This document shows, in pieces, positions 43,002 to 52,593 of a stretch of 64,000 bases of DNA. The position numbers and the translations under genes are program-made. Under the pieces are notes generated by a model, which worked only from the letters and a program-made list of their open reading frames with translations, made no database searches and was not told the DNA's origin. How positions within the stretch are numbered: the stretch's first letter is position 1; each line of letters starts with the position of its first letter. Location: assembly GCF_051860665.1 (NCBI RefSeq), contig NZ_JBHYDM010000002.1:248001-312000 (forward strand). The letters are read 5' to 3'. This DNA comes from Falsiroseomonas sp051860665 (GTDB taxonomy: Bacteria; Pseudomonadota; Alphaproteobacteria; Acetobacterales; Acetobacteraceae).

Positions 43002-44375
43002 CTAGCCGACGGTTTCGGCGCGTTGCGGGGCGGCGCTCAAGGGCTCGGCCTCCGCCACCGCCGCCTCGGGCGGCAGCATGCCCGGCGGCAGGCTGACCCG
43101 GAGGTAGAGCGCGGCATTGCTCGCCGTGTCATGCACCGGGCCGCGCGGCTCGGCCGGCGGCGGCGGCCCGGCCTCGATCCGCCGGGCAAGCTCGGCAAAG
43201 TTGCCGATATCGAAGAACTCGACGCGACCCGGATGGTAGCGGGCGAATTGCAGGAAGGCGCGGGTGCGCGAGGCGATGACCCGACAGCCCATCTCCACCG
43301 CCATGGCGATGGGCCCGCTGCTGGACTGGCCGACTTCGAGATAGGGCAGCACGACGGTGTCGCAGAGCGCCATGGCCGTCATGAACTGCGCATCGTCCAG
43401 CACGCCCATGAAATGCAGCCGGTCGTGCAGGTCCTGCGGGTGCCGCGCCAGCAGCTGCGCGGCGGAGCCATCCAGCGCCAGGCTGGTGCTTGCGCTGCCT
43501 TCGCGCAGCGTGTCGATCACGCTCTGGCCGATATGGCCTTCCTGCAGCAGCTGCGTGATGTAGCGGTCGCGCGGCTGGTTGCGGGCGATCGCCTGGGGAT
43601 GGATGCCGCCGAAGACCAGCAGGTGGTGATCCTCCGGCAGGTAGCGCAGCGCCTGCACCGCCGTCTCGAAGCCCTTGTAGGGCGAGAGGAAGCCGAAGGT
43701 GCCGATCAGCTTCGCGCCCGGCGGCAGGCGCTTCATCATCGGGAAGGCGTCGCGCGTCGCCGCGGCGCGGATGGCGGCGGCGGTCTCCGGCGGCACGAAG
43801 GACAGCGGGTGGTGATGCACATCGGCCAGCCGATGCACGTCCCGCAGCAGGCGCATGTCGCGCCGCGTATGGGTGATGACATGCACCGGCTTGCGGCGCT
43901 GCTGCCGGCGCAGCTCCGCATAGACGCCATGCGCCAGCGTCCAGGACCGAAGTCCATCCAGCGCCGCGGCGGTGGCGGCGCCGAGCTTCAGGCGCGCGGC
44001 CTGCTGCCAGACCTGCCCCATGGGCGGCACCGCCTCATCCAGGATGGTGTGGAAGGTGACCGAAAGCGCCGGCGCCGCGCGCGCCAGCATGCGCAGGCGG
44101 CGCAGGATCTGCGGCACGGTCCGGCCGAGCGTGCCGTGTTCGAGCTGGAGATTGACGCTGTCGAAATCCGAGAGACGCGACGCTATTTCCTGGATGTGCG
44201 CATCACCCAGCTGCTGCACGCGATGGTGGTTGCTGCGGAGCAGATACTGGTCGAGGTCGAAGACCTGAACCGCCATGCTGTCGCGCAACTGCTGTTCCAA
44301 GGCCCTGGTATAGCCCGCAATTCCGCAGAGCTCGTCATAGGTGCTGACGATCGCAAGGCGCGGGCGCTGCGTCAT
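43002..44375 (-). CDS. Glycosyltransferase (group 1 / GT4-like)
   Basis: This GT-B fold glycosyltransferase has 457 residues. The N-terminal domain opens LAIVSTYDELCGIAGYTRALEQQL, and the donor-binding domain includes LIGTFGFLSPYKGFETAVQAL and VVLPYLEVGQSSSGPIAMAVEMGC. The nucleotide sugar is unknown. The ATG at 44375 is preferred over one at 44414. It is the first gene of the (-) strand polysaccharide operon, with kpsM 16 bp downstream. Confidence 0.88.
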   Translation of the reverse strand: MTQRPRLAIVSTYDELCGIAGYTRALEQQLRDSMAVQVFDLDQYLLRSNHHRVQQLGDAHIQEIASRLSDFDSVNLQLEHGTLGRTVPQILRRLRMLARAAPALSVTFHTILDEAVPPMGQVWQQAARLKLGAATAAALDGLRSWTLAHGVYAELRRQQRRKPVHVITHTRRDMRLLRDVHRLADVHHHPLSFVPPETAAAIRAAATRDAFPMMKRLPPGAKLIGTFGFLSPYKGFETAVQALRYLPEDHHLLVFGGIHPQAIARNQPRDRYITQLLQEGHIGQSVIDTLREGSASTSLALDGSAAQLLARHPQDLHDRLHFMGVLDDAQFMTAMALCDTVVLPYLEVGQSSSGPIAMAVEMGCRVIASRTRAFLQFARYHPGRVEFFDIGNFAELARRIEAGPPPPAEPRGPVHDTASNAALYLRVSLPPGMLPPEAAVAEAEPLSAAPQRAETVG

Positions 44376-44600
44376 CCGATGAGCCGAGTGACGCGTTTTG
44401 GTTGCAATGTGCACAGCCTGCGCGTTCCTGTTTGCGTTTGTTCAGCAACTCAGGGTAGATCAATACACCTTTGCGTCAACGCTTTGCAAGAGTGTGGGCC
44501 CGACGATGTTCAACCCTGGCGACAAGATGTCGGTCATGATTCGCAAAAATTGTAGTATTTTTGAGATTGGCTCATCGCCGCAGCTTGCCGGGTGCCGCGC
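44376..44600. promoter_or_regulatory. Divergent, AT-richer control region of the polysaccharide genes
   Basis: This 225-bp intergenic region lies between two divergent glycosyltransferase genes and is clearly richer in A/T than its surroundings. A perfect inverted repeat CAAAAAT (44544-44550) / ATTTTTG (44557-44563) with a six-base loop is the most distinct element. The region should hold promoters for both directions; I could not fix -35/-10 boxes with confidence. Confidence 0.55.
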
Positions 44601-45893
44601 ATGACGCCCGCCGCGCTGGGCCTGCTGGACGCGCCGGTCGCGCCGCCGCCACCCCCCCGCCCGCCCGCGCGCCCTGCATGGCGCGCCAGCGCGCAGCCGC
44701 CCATCTGGCTCGACCTCTCCCGCCTGCTGTGGCGCGTCTTCCGCGGCACGCTGACCGGCGTGGACCGGGTTGAGCTGGCCTATGCCGAACATCTGCTGAT
44801 GGAGGCCGGCGAGCGGCTGCGCTTCGTCGCCTACGACTATCGCGGCGGCTTCGGCCTGCTGCCGCAGGCGCGCACCGCCGCGCTGGTGCGCGCCGTGGGC
44901 CCCGCCTGGCAGGCCGGCACCCTGGCCGGGCTGGCACCTTCGGCGCTGGCACTGTTCACCGGCAGCCTCGCGCGGCTGCGCCCCCTGCCGAGGCCGGCCG
45001 CCGGCGCGCTGCCGCCGGTCTATCTCAATGTCTCGCACCACCCCCTGGCGCAGACCGCGGCGGTGGCGCGGATGCTGGCGCGCAGCGGCGCGCGCCTGGT
45101 GCCGCTGGTGCACGACCTGATCCCGCTGGACTGGCCCGAATACGTGGGGAAGGCGGAGACGCTGCGGCACCAGCGGCGCATGGCGACCATCACCCGCCAC
45201 GCCAGCGCCGTGGTGGCCAATTCCGCCGCCACCGCAGCCCGCCTCGCCCCGCTGCTGCCGCCGGGCCTGCCGCTGCTGCCCGCGCCGCTCGGAGTCGCGC
45301 CGCGCCAGGCGGCGGCCCTGCCCCCGGCGCTGCGCGGCCTGCCCTTCTTCCTCTGCCTCGGCACCATCGAGCCGCGGAAGAACCACCTGATGCTGCTGCA
45401 TCTGTGGCGGCGGCTGGTGGAGGAGACCGCGACCGGCCCTGTGCCGAAGCTGGTGATCGTCGGCAATCGCGGCTGGGACAATGAACAGGTGCTGGACCTG
45501 CTGGACCGCTGCGCCCGGCTGCGGCCGCATGTGATGGAGCTCGGCGGCGTCTCCGATGCCGTGGTGGCGGGGCTGATGGACCAGGCGCGCGCCCTGCTGA
45601 TGCCCTCCTTCGTCGAGGGCTTCGGCCTGCCGGTGGCGGAGGCCCTGGCCCGCGGCACGCCGGTGCTCTGCAGCGACATCGCGGCGCATCGCGAGATCGG
45701 CGGCGCGGTGCCCGATTTCCTCGACCCGCTCGACCTGCCCGCCTGGCTCGCCGCGGTGCAGGACTACGCCATCCCCCAGGCCCCCCGCCGCGAGGCCCAG
45801 CTGCGCCGCCTGGCGGGGTGGGAGGCGCCGGACTGGCCGACGCATATCGACACGGTCCTGGGCTTCATCGGGGAATTGGCCCTGGCCGGGTGA
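44601..45893 (+). CDS. Glycosyltransferase (group 1 / GT4 family)
   Basis: This glycosyltransferase has 430 residues. The C-terminal donor-binding domain has FFLCLGTIEPRKNHLMLLHLWRRL, LVIVGNRGWDNEQV and the EX7E-type motif PSFVEGFGLPVAEALARGTPVLCSDIAAHREIGG. The N-terminus is proline-rich. The ATG at 44601 is used; a GTG at 44592 is possible. It is the only (+) gene of the polysaccharide cluster and is followed by tRNA-Ser. Confidence 0.92.
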   Translation: MTPAALGLLDAPVAPPPPPRPPARPAWRASAQPPIWLDLSRLLWRVFRGTLTGVDRVELAYAEHLLMEAGERLRFVAYDYRGGFGLLPQARTAALVRAVGPAWQAGTLAGLAPSALALFTGSLARLRPLPRPAAGALPPVYLNVSHHPLAQTAAVARMLARSGARLVPLVHDLIPLDWPEYVGKAETLRHQRRMATITRHASAVVANSAATAARLAPLLPPGLPLLPAPLGVAPRQAAALPPALRGLPFFLCLGTIEPRKNHLMLLHLWRRLVEETATGPVPKLVIVGNRGWDNEQVLDLLDRCARLRPHVMELGGVSDAVVAGLMDQARALLMPSFVEGFGLPVAEALARGTPVLCSDIAAHREIGGAVPDFLDPLDLPAWLAAVQDYAIPQAPRREAQLRRLAGWEAPDWPTHIDTVLGFIGELALAG

Positions 45894-45931
45894 TTCCCTG
45901 CGGCAGCGGTCTGGGCTAGGCTCCGCTCGCC

Positions 45932-46021
45932 GGATGGGTGGCCGAGTGGTTTAAGGCAGCGGTCTTGAAAACCGCCGTGGGTTCACGCCCACCGTGGGTT
46001 CGAATCCCACCCCATCCGCCA
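45932..46021 (+). tRNA. tRNA-Ser (anticodon UGA)
   Basis: This class II tRNA of 90 nt has acceptor arms GGATGGG / CCCATCC closed by discriminator G and an encoded CCA. The anticodon arm GCGGTCTTGAAAACCGC shows anticodon TGA. A long variable arm (CGTGGGTTCACGCCCACC) is typical of serine tRNAs, and a T arm (GTGGGTTCGAATCCCAC) follows. It marks the left border of the peptide-biosynthesis cluster, whose first gene ends 55 bp away. Confidence 0.98.
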
Positions 46022-46076
46022 GGGACCCGTCCCCCACCCTGTCCAGCCACCGGCCGGAACCGCCCGGCATCCGACA

Positions 46077-49034
46077 TCAGGCCAGCTGGCGCTGCGCGAG
46101 CTCGGCGAAGAGGCCGCCCTTGGCCATCAGCTCGTCGAACGACCCGCTCTCGGCGACGCGGCCGCGATGGATGACGTGGATCACCGTGGCATTGCGGATG
46201 GTGGACAGCCGATGCGCGACCACGATGCGCGTGATCTGCAGGCTCTCCAGCGCGCGGATCGTGATCTCCTGCGTGCGGTTGTCGAGCGCGCTGGTCGCCT
46301 CGTCGAAGATCAGAACGCGCGGGCGCTGGGCGAAGGCGCGTGCGATCAGCAGCCGCTGCCGCTGCCCGCCGGACAGCGTGCCACCACCCTCCGGCAGCAC
46401 CGTGTAGAGGCCCATCGGCAGCTGGCGCAGATCCTCGGTCAGTCCGCTCTGCTTCGCCGCCGTCAGCGCCTCCGCCGTGGTCAGGCGATTGGCCGCGGCG
46501 ATGTTGTCGAGGATCGTGCCGGCGCCGAGTCTCGCATCCTGCATCACCGTGCCGATCTGCCGGCGGACCGACACCAGGTCGAGCGTCGCCAGGTCGTAGC
46601 CATCCACCAGCACGGCGCCCGAACTCGGCTTCTCGAAGCCCAGCAGCAGGCGCAGCAGGCTGCTCTTGCCGGAACCCGAGGCGCCCACGATGGCGACGAA
46701 TTCGCCCGGCTGGAAGGTGAGCGAGACGTTGTCCACCACCGGCGGGCCGCCCTCCGCGTAGCGGAAGCTGACATTGCGCAGCTCGAGCGCCCCGGTCATC
46801 GCGCCGATATCCTGCCCACCCTCCCGCGCCTCCGGAATCGCTTCCAGCACGGGGCGCAGCCTTTCGAACAGGGGCCGCACCGCGGCCAATTGCCCCGCCA
46901 CGGCGGCGACCCGCAGCGAGGCCGCAAACAGCTGGCCCATGGCGGCGTTGAAGGCGATGAAGGCGGCCACGTCGAAGACCTCCAGCGAATCCGCCTCACG
47001 CGTCGCGGGCAGGAGGGAGAGGCCGACATAGGCCAGCACCGCGGCGGTACACAGGCCCGCGAAACCCGCATTGAAGGCGACCTGCGCGCCCTTCAGCCGC
47101 CGCAGCGCGAAGGATTCGCTGCGCTGGGCCCGGAAGGCCTGCGCCCAGCGCCAGAAGGCGGCCTTCTCGGCGCCCGAGGTGCGCAGCTTGGAGATGCCGG
47201 AGACCAGCTGGTGCAGCATCCCCTCCATCCGCCCGGCCAGGCGCAGCAGGTTGCGGTGCCGGCGCGCCTGCGCGCTGGTCAGCGCCCCCGTCACCAGGAT
47301 CAGCACGACCAGCATCCCCAGCGCGACCAGCGAGAGCTCCCAGGAATACCAGAACATCATCGCCAGGCTGAACACCGTGGTCGCCGCGCCCAGCGCACCC
47401 TCCGCCGAGGCCGTCGCCGCCACCGAGCGGATCTCCGAGACCGCATTGGCGCGGTCGGACAGGTCCCCCACGGTGGTGCCGCGGAAGAAGCTGGAGGGCA
47501 GCGCCAGCAGCCGGTCCCAGATCGCGGCCTGGGCGTCGTGGTCCATGAGCAACTGCAGCCGCAGCATCGCGCGCCCCTGGACGAGATGCAGCGCGAACTG
47601 GCTGAGCGCCACGACGAAGAGCCCGAGGGACAGGATCAGGTGGGTGGGCAGGTCCGCCATGGGGATGACGGTGCTGAGCATGGTGCCGGTCAGGTAGGGC
47701 GGGGCCATGGCCAGCAGGCCCACCAGCAGCCCGGCGGCCAGCACGGCGGCCACGTCGCGCTGCCGGCCGAACAGGGCGAAGCGGAACAGGGTGGTGGCGT
47801 CCGGCGCCTCCCGCGGCAGGGGGCGGTAGAGCAGGTAGGCCGCGGCCTGGGCGATCTCCGCGGCCAGCGTCTCATCCACGCTCTCCCGCCTGCCGGTCAG
47901 GGGGGAGACGGCGACATAGCCGCGGCCGGAAGGCAGCAGCGCGACGGGGATGACATCGTCCTTGCCGCGGAAGCCCACCATCGCCGGCCCGCCACCCCGC
48001 TGCCAGCCGGCCTCCAGCTGCACACGGCGGCTGCGCAGCCCGTTGCTGCGCGCGAGGCGCTGCATCGGGTCCTCGTTCGCCGCGCGCCCGGTGGCGACGG
48101 GTGGCGGGGCCACGATCCGCCGCGCGATGCCGATGGCGTCCGCGACGCGCTGGAAGGCGCCGAGCAGGGCATCGTCCCGCTCCGGCGGCTCCTCCGCCGG
48201 CCGGCCGCGCAGCATGCTGCCCAGCCCCTCCAGCGCGCCGATGAAGCGGCGCGTGGCACTGGCGGCGCGGTGCTGCTCGCGCGTCGCGATCCGCGCCTCG
48301 CGCAGCTGCTGCTGTTCCAGCGTCAGCCGCATCGCGGCCTGGCTGAAGGCGAGGAGCGTCGCCTCCGCCATGGCCCGCGGGCCGTCCAGCAGCGTCGCCG
48401 TGTCCTGCACGGCAAGCGTCGCGCCGCGCGGGCCGGTCACCACCTGCACGGCGCCCGCCAGCGCCACGGGTGTCCCGTCCGGCTCCAGCACCAGCGGGCG
48501 GCCGGGAAGCCCCTGCAGCTCGGCCGCCCCGGCGAGCAGGCGCACCCAGACCAGCCGTCCCTCGCGCCCCATGGCCCGGCGGCCGGCCGCGAGCACGACC
48601 GGCTCGGCCTGGGCGGTCAGCAGGTTGGTGCCGGCGATGCCGGTGAAGGTCGCCAGCGCATCCCACCAGCCGCGCACCCAGCCGGCCAGCGCCTCCGCGC
48701 GCCTGTCCGCGGGCAGGTCCCAGAGCCGGGGGCCGCGCGCAACCGCCGCATCGGGTGGCGCGGCGAGGCGCACCGCGTGGACCAGGCCAGGCTCCGCCGG
48801 ATCCTCCAGGGCCGGCATGCCGAAGCCGAACTGCCCGGGCCCGAGGTCGAGCAGCGGCACGGCTGCCCCGCTCGGCTGGCCATCCCGCAGCGCCTGCAGG
48901 AAGAGCGTCCCGGTACCGGCCTCCATGCGATAGGGGGCGAAGGGGTCATCCAGCTGCAGCGGGTCGTTGTAGGCGGCCATCGCCGGCGCCCAGCCGGTCT
49001 CGGGCATGACGATCGGATGCGGGTCGTCGGCCAT
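46077..49034 (-). CDS. NHLP-type peptide export ABC transporter, second subunit
   Basis: This 985-residue ABC exporter has a long N-terminal cytoplasmic region (about 1-410) without peptidase, six membrane helices (about 415-690), and a nucleotide-binding domain with GASGSGKSSLLRLLLG, LSGGQRQRLLIARAF and VLIFDEATSALD. This architecture matches the peptidase-less ABC partner (permease/ATPase subunit) of NHLP/NHLM bacteriocin export systems. It is two bases from the C39-peptidase transporter, so the pair probably functions as a heterodimer exporting the modified peptide. Confidence 0.92.
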   Translation of the reverse strand: MADDPHPIVMPETGWAPAMAAYNDPLQLDDPFAPYRMEAGTGTLFLQALRDGQPSGAAVPLLDLGPGQFGFGMPALEDPAEPGLVHAVRLAAPPDAAVARGPRLWDLPADRRAEALAGWVRGWWDALATFTGIAGTNLLTAQAEPVVLAAGRRAMGREGRLVWVRLLAGAAELQGLPGRPLVLEPDGTPVALAGAVQVVTGPRGATLAVQDTATLLDGPRAMAEATLLAFSQAAMRLTLEQQQLREARIATREQHRAASATRRFIGALEGLGSMLRGRPAEEPPERDDALLGAFQRVADAIGIARRIVAPPPVATGRAANEDPMQRLARSNGLRSRRVQLEAGWQRGGGPAMVGFRGKDDVIPVALLPSGRGYVAVSPLTGRRESVDETLAAEIAQAAAYLLYRPLPREAPDATTLFRFALFGRQRDVAAVLAAGLLVGLLAMAPPYLTGTMLSTVIPMADLPTHLILSLGLFVVALSQFALHLVQGRAMLRLQLLMDHDAQAAIWDRLLALPSSFFRGTTVGDLSDRANAVSEIRSVAATASAEGALGAATTVFSLAMMFWYSWELSLVALGMLVVLILVTGALTSAQARRHRNLLRLAGRMEGMLHQLVSGISKLRTSGAEKAAFWRWAQAFRAQRSESFALRRLKGAQVAFNAGFAGLCTAAVLAYVGLSLLPATREADSLEVFDVAAFIAFNAAMGQLFAASLRVAAVAGQLAAVRPLFERLRPVLEAIPEAREGGQDIGAMTGALELRNVSFRYAEGGPPVVDNVSLTFQPGEFVAIVGASGSGKSSLLRLLLGFEKPSSGAVLVDGYDLATLDLVSVRRQIGTVMQDARLGAGTILDNIAAANRLTTAEALTAAKQSGLTEDLRQLPMGLYTVLPEGGGTLSGGQRQRLLIARAFAQRPRVLIFDEATSALDNRTQEITIRALESLQITRIVVAHRLSTIRNATVIHVIHRGRVAESGSFDELMAKGGLFAELAQRQLA

Positions 49035-49036
49035 GG

Positions 49037-51325
49037 CTAGTGCCCCCCGACGAGGCGGGCATAGGCCCCCTCGGCCCGCATCAGCGCGGCATGGCTGCCG
49101 CGTTCCACCGCACGGCCGGCCGCCAGCACGATGATCTCGTCGCAGTCGCGCACCGTCGACAGCCGGTGCGCCACCACCAGGCAGGCGCAGCCCCGCCGGC
49201 GCAGTGCCTTCATCACCTGGAGCTCCGCGACCGGATCCAGCGCGGCCGTCGCCTCATCGAGGATGAGGAGGCTGGGCTCGCCCACCAGGGCGCGGGCGAT
49301 CTCCAGCCGCTGGCGCTGCCCGCCGGAGAAATTGGTGCCGCCTTCCGCCACCGCGCAATCCAGCCGGCCGGGCCGCATCGCCACCACGTCGAGCAGCCCG
49401 ACATCGGCCAGGGCGCGGGTCAACAGCGGCGTGGGCACGGTGGGGTCCCACATGGTCAGGTTCTCGCGCAGCGTGCCTTCGAACAGGAAGATCTCCTGGT
49501 CCACCGTCGCCACCGAGGCGAAGACGCGCCGCCGCGGCACCTCCGGCCGCGGGATGCCGTCGAGGCGGATCTCGCCCTCCCAGGGCTGGTAGAGGCCGGC
49601 GACCAGCTTCGCCACGGTGGACTTGCCACTGCCCGAGCCGCCGACGAGGGCCAGCCACTGGCCCGGCGCGATGGTGAAGCTCAGCGCCTGGATCAGCGGC
49701 TTCTCGCTGCGATTGTAGCCGAAGGTGATCGCCTCGGCCTCCACCCGCCCGGTCAGGCGCAGCCGGCCGGGCTGGATGGCGGGCGCCGGGACCGTCACCG
49801 GCTCCTGCTCCGGCACCCGCTCCGGGACCCGCTCCGGCACCTGCTCCGGCACCTGCTCCGGCACCTGCTCTGGTGTCTCCTCCCCGGCCAGCTCGGGCAG
49901 CAGCGCCTGGTCCTGCACATCGTAGATCCGCGCCAGGTCCGCCTTCACCACCTGCACGGAGGAGCCGAAGGTGACGATGTGGCGGATCGGCTCCAGCAGG
50001 CTGCCGGTGAGTTGCAGGAAGGCGACCAGCCCGCCCACGGTCAGCGCCCCCTGCATGATCAGGAACCCGCCATAGGCCGTGACGGCCGCGACCGTCAGCG
50101 CGCCCAGCGCCTCCGGCACCCAGGTCAGCACCACGTTGAGCCGCCCACCTTCCTGCGCCGCCGCCAGGGTGCGCACATGGCTGCCGGCATAGCGCGCGAA
50201 ATACTGGTCCTCCGCCCCCGAGGCCTTGAGGCTCTCGAGCTGCTGCAGGCCCGAGGAGGCGACGGCGGCGAGCATGCTCGCCTCCCGCACCTGGCGCTTG
50301 GCGGCCATCTCCCGGCTTGCGTCGAGGGCGCGCAGCACCAGCACGTTCACCATGGCGAGCAGCGCCACGATCAGCGCCAGGACGGGGTCGTAGGTCAGCA
50401 TCACCGCCATGAAGAAGGCGATCTGCAGGAAGCCCACCGCCGCCGCCGCCAGGGGGCCGGACAGCGCCGTCGCCACGCGGTCATTCGCGGTGACGCGGTT
50501 GACGAGGTCGCCGGGGTGGCGCTGTGCGTAGAAGCCCGAGGGCAGCCGCAGCAGGTGCCAGACGAAGCGGGCCGAATAGGTGATGGCCAGCCGCATCTCG
50601 AGCCGCGCCAGCATCACCTGCTGCGCCCAGCTCAGCCCCCAGCGCGACAGGGCGGTCAGCACCAGGCCGATCAGCAGCGGTGTGAGCCAGGCGTCGCGGT
50701 TCGCCATCAGCACCTCGTCGATGAAGACGCGGGTGAAGGCCGGCAGGACGATGCCCGGCACGATCAGCGCCAGCGCGATCAGGCCGACGAAGAGCAATGC
50801 GCCGCGGGAACTGCCGAGCAGCGGCCCGAAGCGGCCACGCAGGCTGGGCTTGCGGCCGCCCGGCGCGAAGCCGGGCCCGGTCGTGAAGGTCAGCGTCACG
50901 CCGGTGAAGGCGTCGGAGAACTCCTTCAGGCTCATCACCCGCGGGCCGCCGGCGGGGTCGTTCAGGAAGACCCGGTCACGGCGCGGATCGATGCCTTCCA
51001 GCACCATGAAGTGGTTGAAGTTCATGTGCACGATCTGCGGATAGCCGTGCTGCGGCAGCTCCTCCGGCTCCAGCCGATAGCCCGCGGCCTCGAGGCCGAA
51101 GCCCCGCGCGGCGCGCAGCAGGGTGGAGGCCTTGGAGCCGTCGCGGGACACGCCGCACAGCACGCGCAACTCCTCCAGCGGCACGAAGCGGCCATAGCCG
51201 CCGAGCACCATCGCCAGCGACGCCGCGCCGCATTCGGTGGCTTCGAGCTGCAGGACCGAGGGCACGCGACGGCGCGGGGCCGACCGCGGCCAGGCCTTGG
51301 CCGGCGCTGCCGCGGCGGTCGTCAT
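49037..51325 (-). CDS. NHLP-type ABC transporter with C39 leader peptidase
   Basis: This 762-residue peptidase-containing exporter begins with a C39 protease domain (about 20-150). The catalytic Cys is in EATECGAASLAMVLGGYG, the His in NFNHFMVLEG and the Asp in LNDPAGG. These cut after the Gly-Gly of the leader. Membrane domain and ATPase follow (GGSGSGKSTVAKL, FSGGQRQRLEIARAL, LLILDEATAALD). Between them lies an unusual EQVPEQVPERVP linker encoded by 12-bp repeats. It overlaps the HlyD-type adaptor gene by four bases. Confidence 0.95.
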   Translation of the reverse strand: MTTAAAAPAKAWPRSAPRRRVPSVLQLEATECGAASLAMVLGGYGRFVPLEELRVLCGVSRDGSKASTLLRAARGFGLEAAGYRLEPEELPQHGYPQIVHMNFNHFMVLEGIDPRRDRVFLNDPAGGPRVMSLKEFSDAFTGVTLTFTTGPGFAPGGRKPSLRGRFGPLLGSSRGALLFVGLIALALIVPGIVLPAFTRVFIDEVLMANRDAWLTPLLIGLVLTALSRWGLSWAQQVMLARLEMRLAITYSARFVWHLLRLPSGFYAQRHPGDLVNRVTANDRVATALSGPLAAAAVGFLQIAFFMAVMLTYDPVLALIVALLAMVNVLVLRALDASREMAAKRQVREASMLAAVASSGLQQLESLKASGAEDQYFARYAGSHVRTLAAAQEGGRLNVVLTWVPEALGALTVAAVTAYGGFLIMQGALTVGGLVAFLQLTGSLLEPIRHIVTFGSSVQVVKADLARIYDVQDQALLPELAGEETPEQVPEQVPEQVPERVPERVPEQEPVTVPAPAIQPGRLRLTGRVEAEAITFGYNRSEKPLIQALSFTIAPGQWLALVGGSGSGKSTVAKLVAGLYQPWEGEIRLDGIPRPEVPRRRVFASVATVDQEIFLFEGTLRENLTMWDPTVPTPLLTRALADVGLLDVVAMRPGRLDCAVAEGGTNFSGGQRQRLEIARALVGEPSLLILDEATAALDPVAELQVMKALRRRGCACLVVAHRLSTVRDCDEIIVLAAGRAVERGSHAALMRAEGAYARLVGGH
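49802..49873. repeat. Six 12-bp tandem repeats in the exporter linker
   Basis: Six in-frame 12-base units (type CACCTGCTCCGG, with small variations) encode repeated EQVP/ERVP tetrapeptides between the membrane and ATPase domains of the C39 exporter. Unit length is a multiple of three, so copy number can vary without frameshift. Confidence 0.88.
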
Positions 51326-52593
51326 TCGAGGCCGGTGTAGCGACGCAGCAGGGGAATCACGAGCGTGATGGGCGCCTGCCGCCGCACCTCGACCAGCGCA
51401 TCGGCCAACATGCCGACATCCACCAGCACCTCGGCGCCGCGATTCGAGGTCCAGAGCAGGCGGCCGGGCTGGGCAGGGTCGGTCAGCAGCCGCACGCGCG
51501 CGCGATGCGGCGCGCCGTTGCGCATGAAGGTGCGGGCCAGGGCCTCGTTCTGCAACAAGCCGCGCAGCCCCTGCTCGCTGAGCGGGAAGTCGGAGACGTC
51601 CTCGACCTCGCCCAGGATATTGCCGAACTCCTCGCGCTGCACCGTCGTCGGCACGACGCGCACCGCCATGCCGGGGACCACCGTGCGCGCCTCGCGCGGC
51701 GGCAGGAACAGCAGCAATTGCAGCCCGCCGCGTCCGGCCTCGATCGCCAGGATCTCGGCACCGGCATTCATCTGCGCGCCGGGGCGGACGTTGATCTGCA
51801 CCACCCTGCCGCTGAGCGGTGCGGTGACGCGGGTGGCGGACAGCGCCTGCACCTCAAGCTCACGCAGGCGCTGGCGGGCATCGAGGGCGGCGCGCTCGGC
51901 CTGCACGATGCGTTCCTGGTCCTGTGCCTCGCTGGCGGCGGCCTGCGCATCGAGATCGGCGATCCGCGCCAGCGTATCGGCGATGTCGAGCTGCGCCTGG
52001 TTCAGCTGGTTGCGCGTCTGCTGCACCTGGTTGCGCGTGGTGAAGCCCTGCGCCTGCAGGCGGCTTTCGCCCTGCACCCGCTCGCGCAGGAAGGCGGCGG
52101 AAGCCTGTGCCGATTCAAGCTTGGAATCCAGCGCCGCGCGCTGCCGTCCCAGGGACGAGGCGCGCAAGGTGGCGGCGCGTCCGGCATCGGCGCGCACGCG
52201 TTCGACATCCGCCTCGCGCGCCTCCAGCAGCGCGCGGAAGCTCGCGATCTGCTCCACGAGGTCGGGTCGGGAGAGTTCGGCCAGCAGGTCACCCGCCTCG
52301 ACGCGGGCATTCTCCGTGGTGAGGAGACGGGTCAGCACGCCCCCGCTCGGCGCGATGGCGAGCGAGACGGCGCCGGCTTCCTGCACCATCAGCCCTTGGC
52401 CGGCCACGGTGGTGGCGACGGAGCCGAAGAGGCCCCAGCCGAGCAGGGTCGCGATGAGGGAGAAGATGGCCAGCACGCCCATCCACTCGCCCCGGCCCGT
52501 GACCTTGAGGACACGATCGAGCTGGTCGGGTGAATGGACCCGGTCCAGCGCCGCGCTTCGGAAAAGCGTGTCGCCCTGCGCCCGCTCTGCCAC
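51322..52593 (-). CDS. NHLP-type secretion adaptor (HlyD family)
   Basis: This periplasmic adaptor has 423 residues: a cytoplasmic N-terminus, a membrane helix near 37-60 (GVLAIFSLIATLLGWGLFG), a split lipoyl/beta-barrel domain (AIAPSGGVLTRLL; TAPLSGRVVQINVRPGAQM) and a coiled coil (about 110-235). It matches NHLM bacteriocin system secretion proteins and would connect the two ABC subunits to an outer-membrane channel, which is not encoded in the window. The precursor gene ends 259 bp upstream. Confidence 0.92.
   Translation of the reverse strand: MAERAQGDTLFRSAALDRVHSPDQLDRVLKVTGRGEWMGVLAIFSLIATLLGWGLFGSVATTVAGQGLMVQEAGAVSLAIAPSGGVLTRLLTTENARVEAGDLLAELSRPDLVEQIASFRALLEAREADVERVRADAGRAATLRASSLGRQRAALDSKLESAQASAAFLRERVQGESRLQAQGFTTRNQVQQTRNQLNQAQLDIADTLARIADLDAQAAASEAQDQERIVQAERAALDARQRLRELEVQALSATRVTAPLSGRVVQINVRPGAQMNAGAEILAIEAGRGGLQLLLFLPPREARTVVPGMAVRVVPTTVQREEFGNILGEVEDVSDFPLSEQGLRGLLQNEALARTFMRNGAPHRARVRLLTDPAQPGRLLWTSNRGAEVLVDVGMLADALVEVRRQAPITLVIPLLRRYTGLE

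Noticed and set aside
46022..46076. GGGAC-CC-GTCCC stem after tRNA-Ser as a terminator
   Set aside because: The loop is only two bases and there is no T-tract; too weak to call.
46167..51340. Two long + strand open frames antisense to the ABC transporters
   Set aside because: Both translate to repetitive Arg/His/Gln-rich sequence without motifs, while the minus strand encodes complete ABC transporters.
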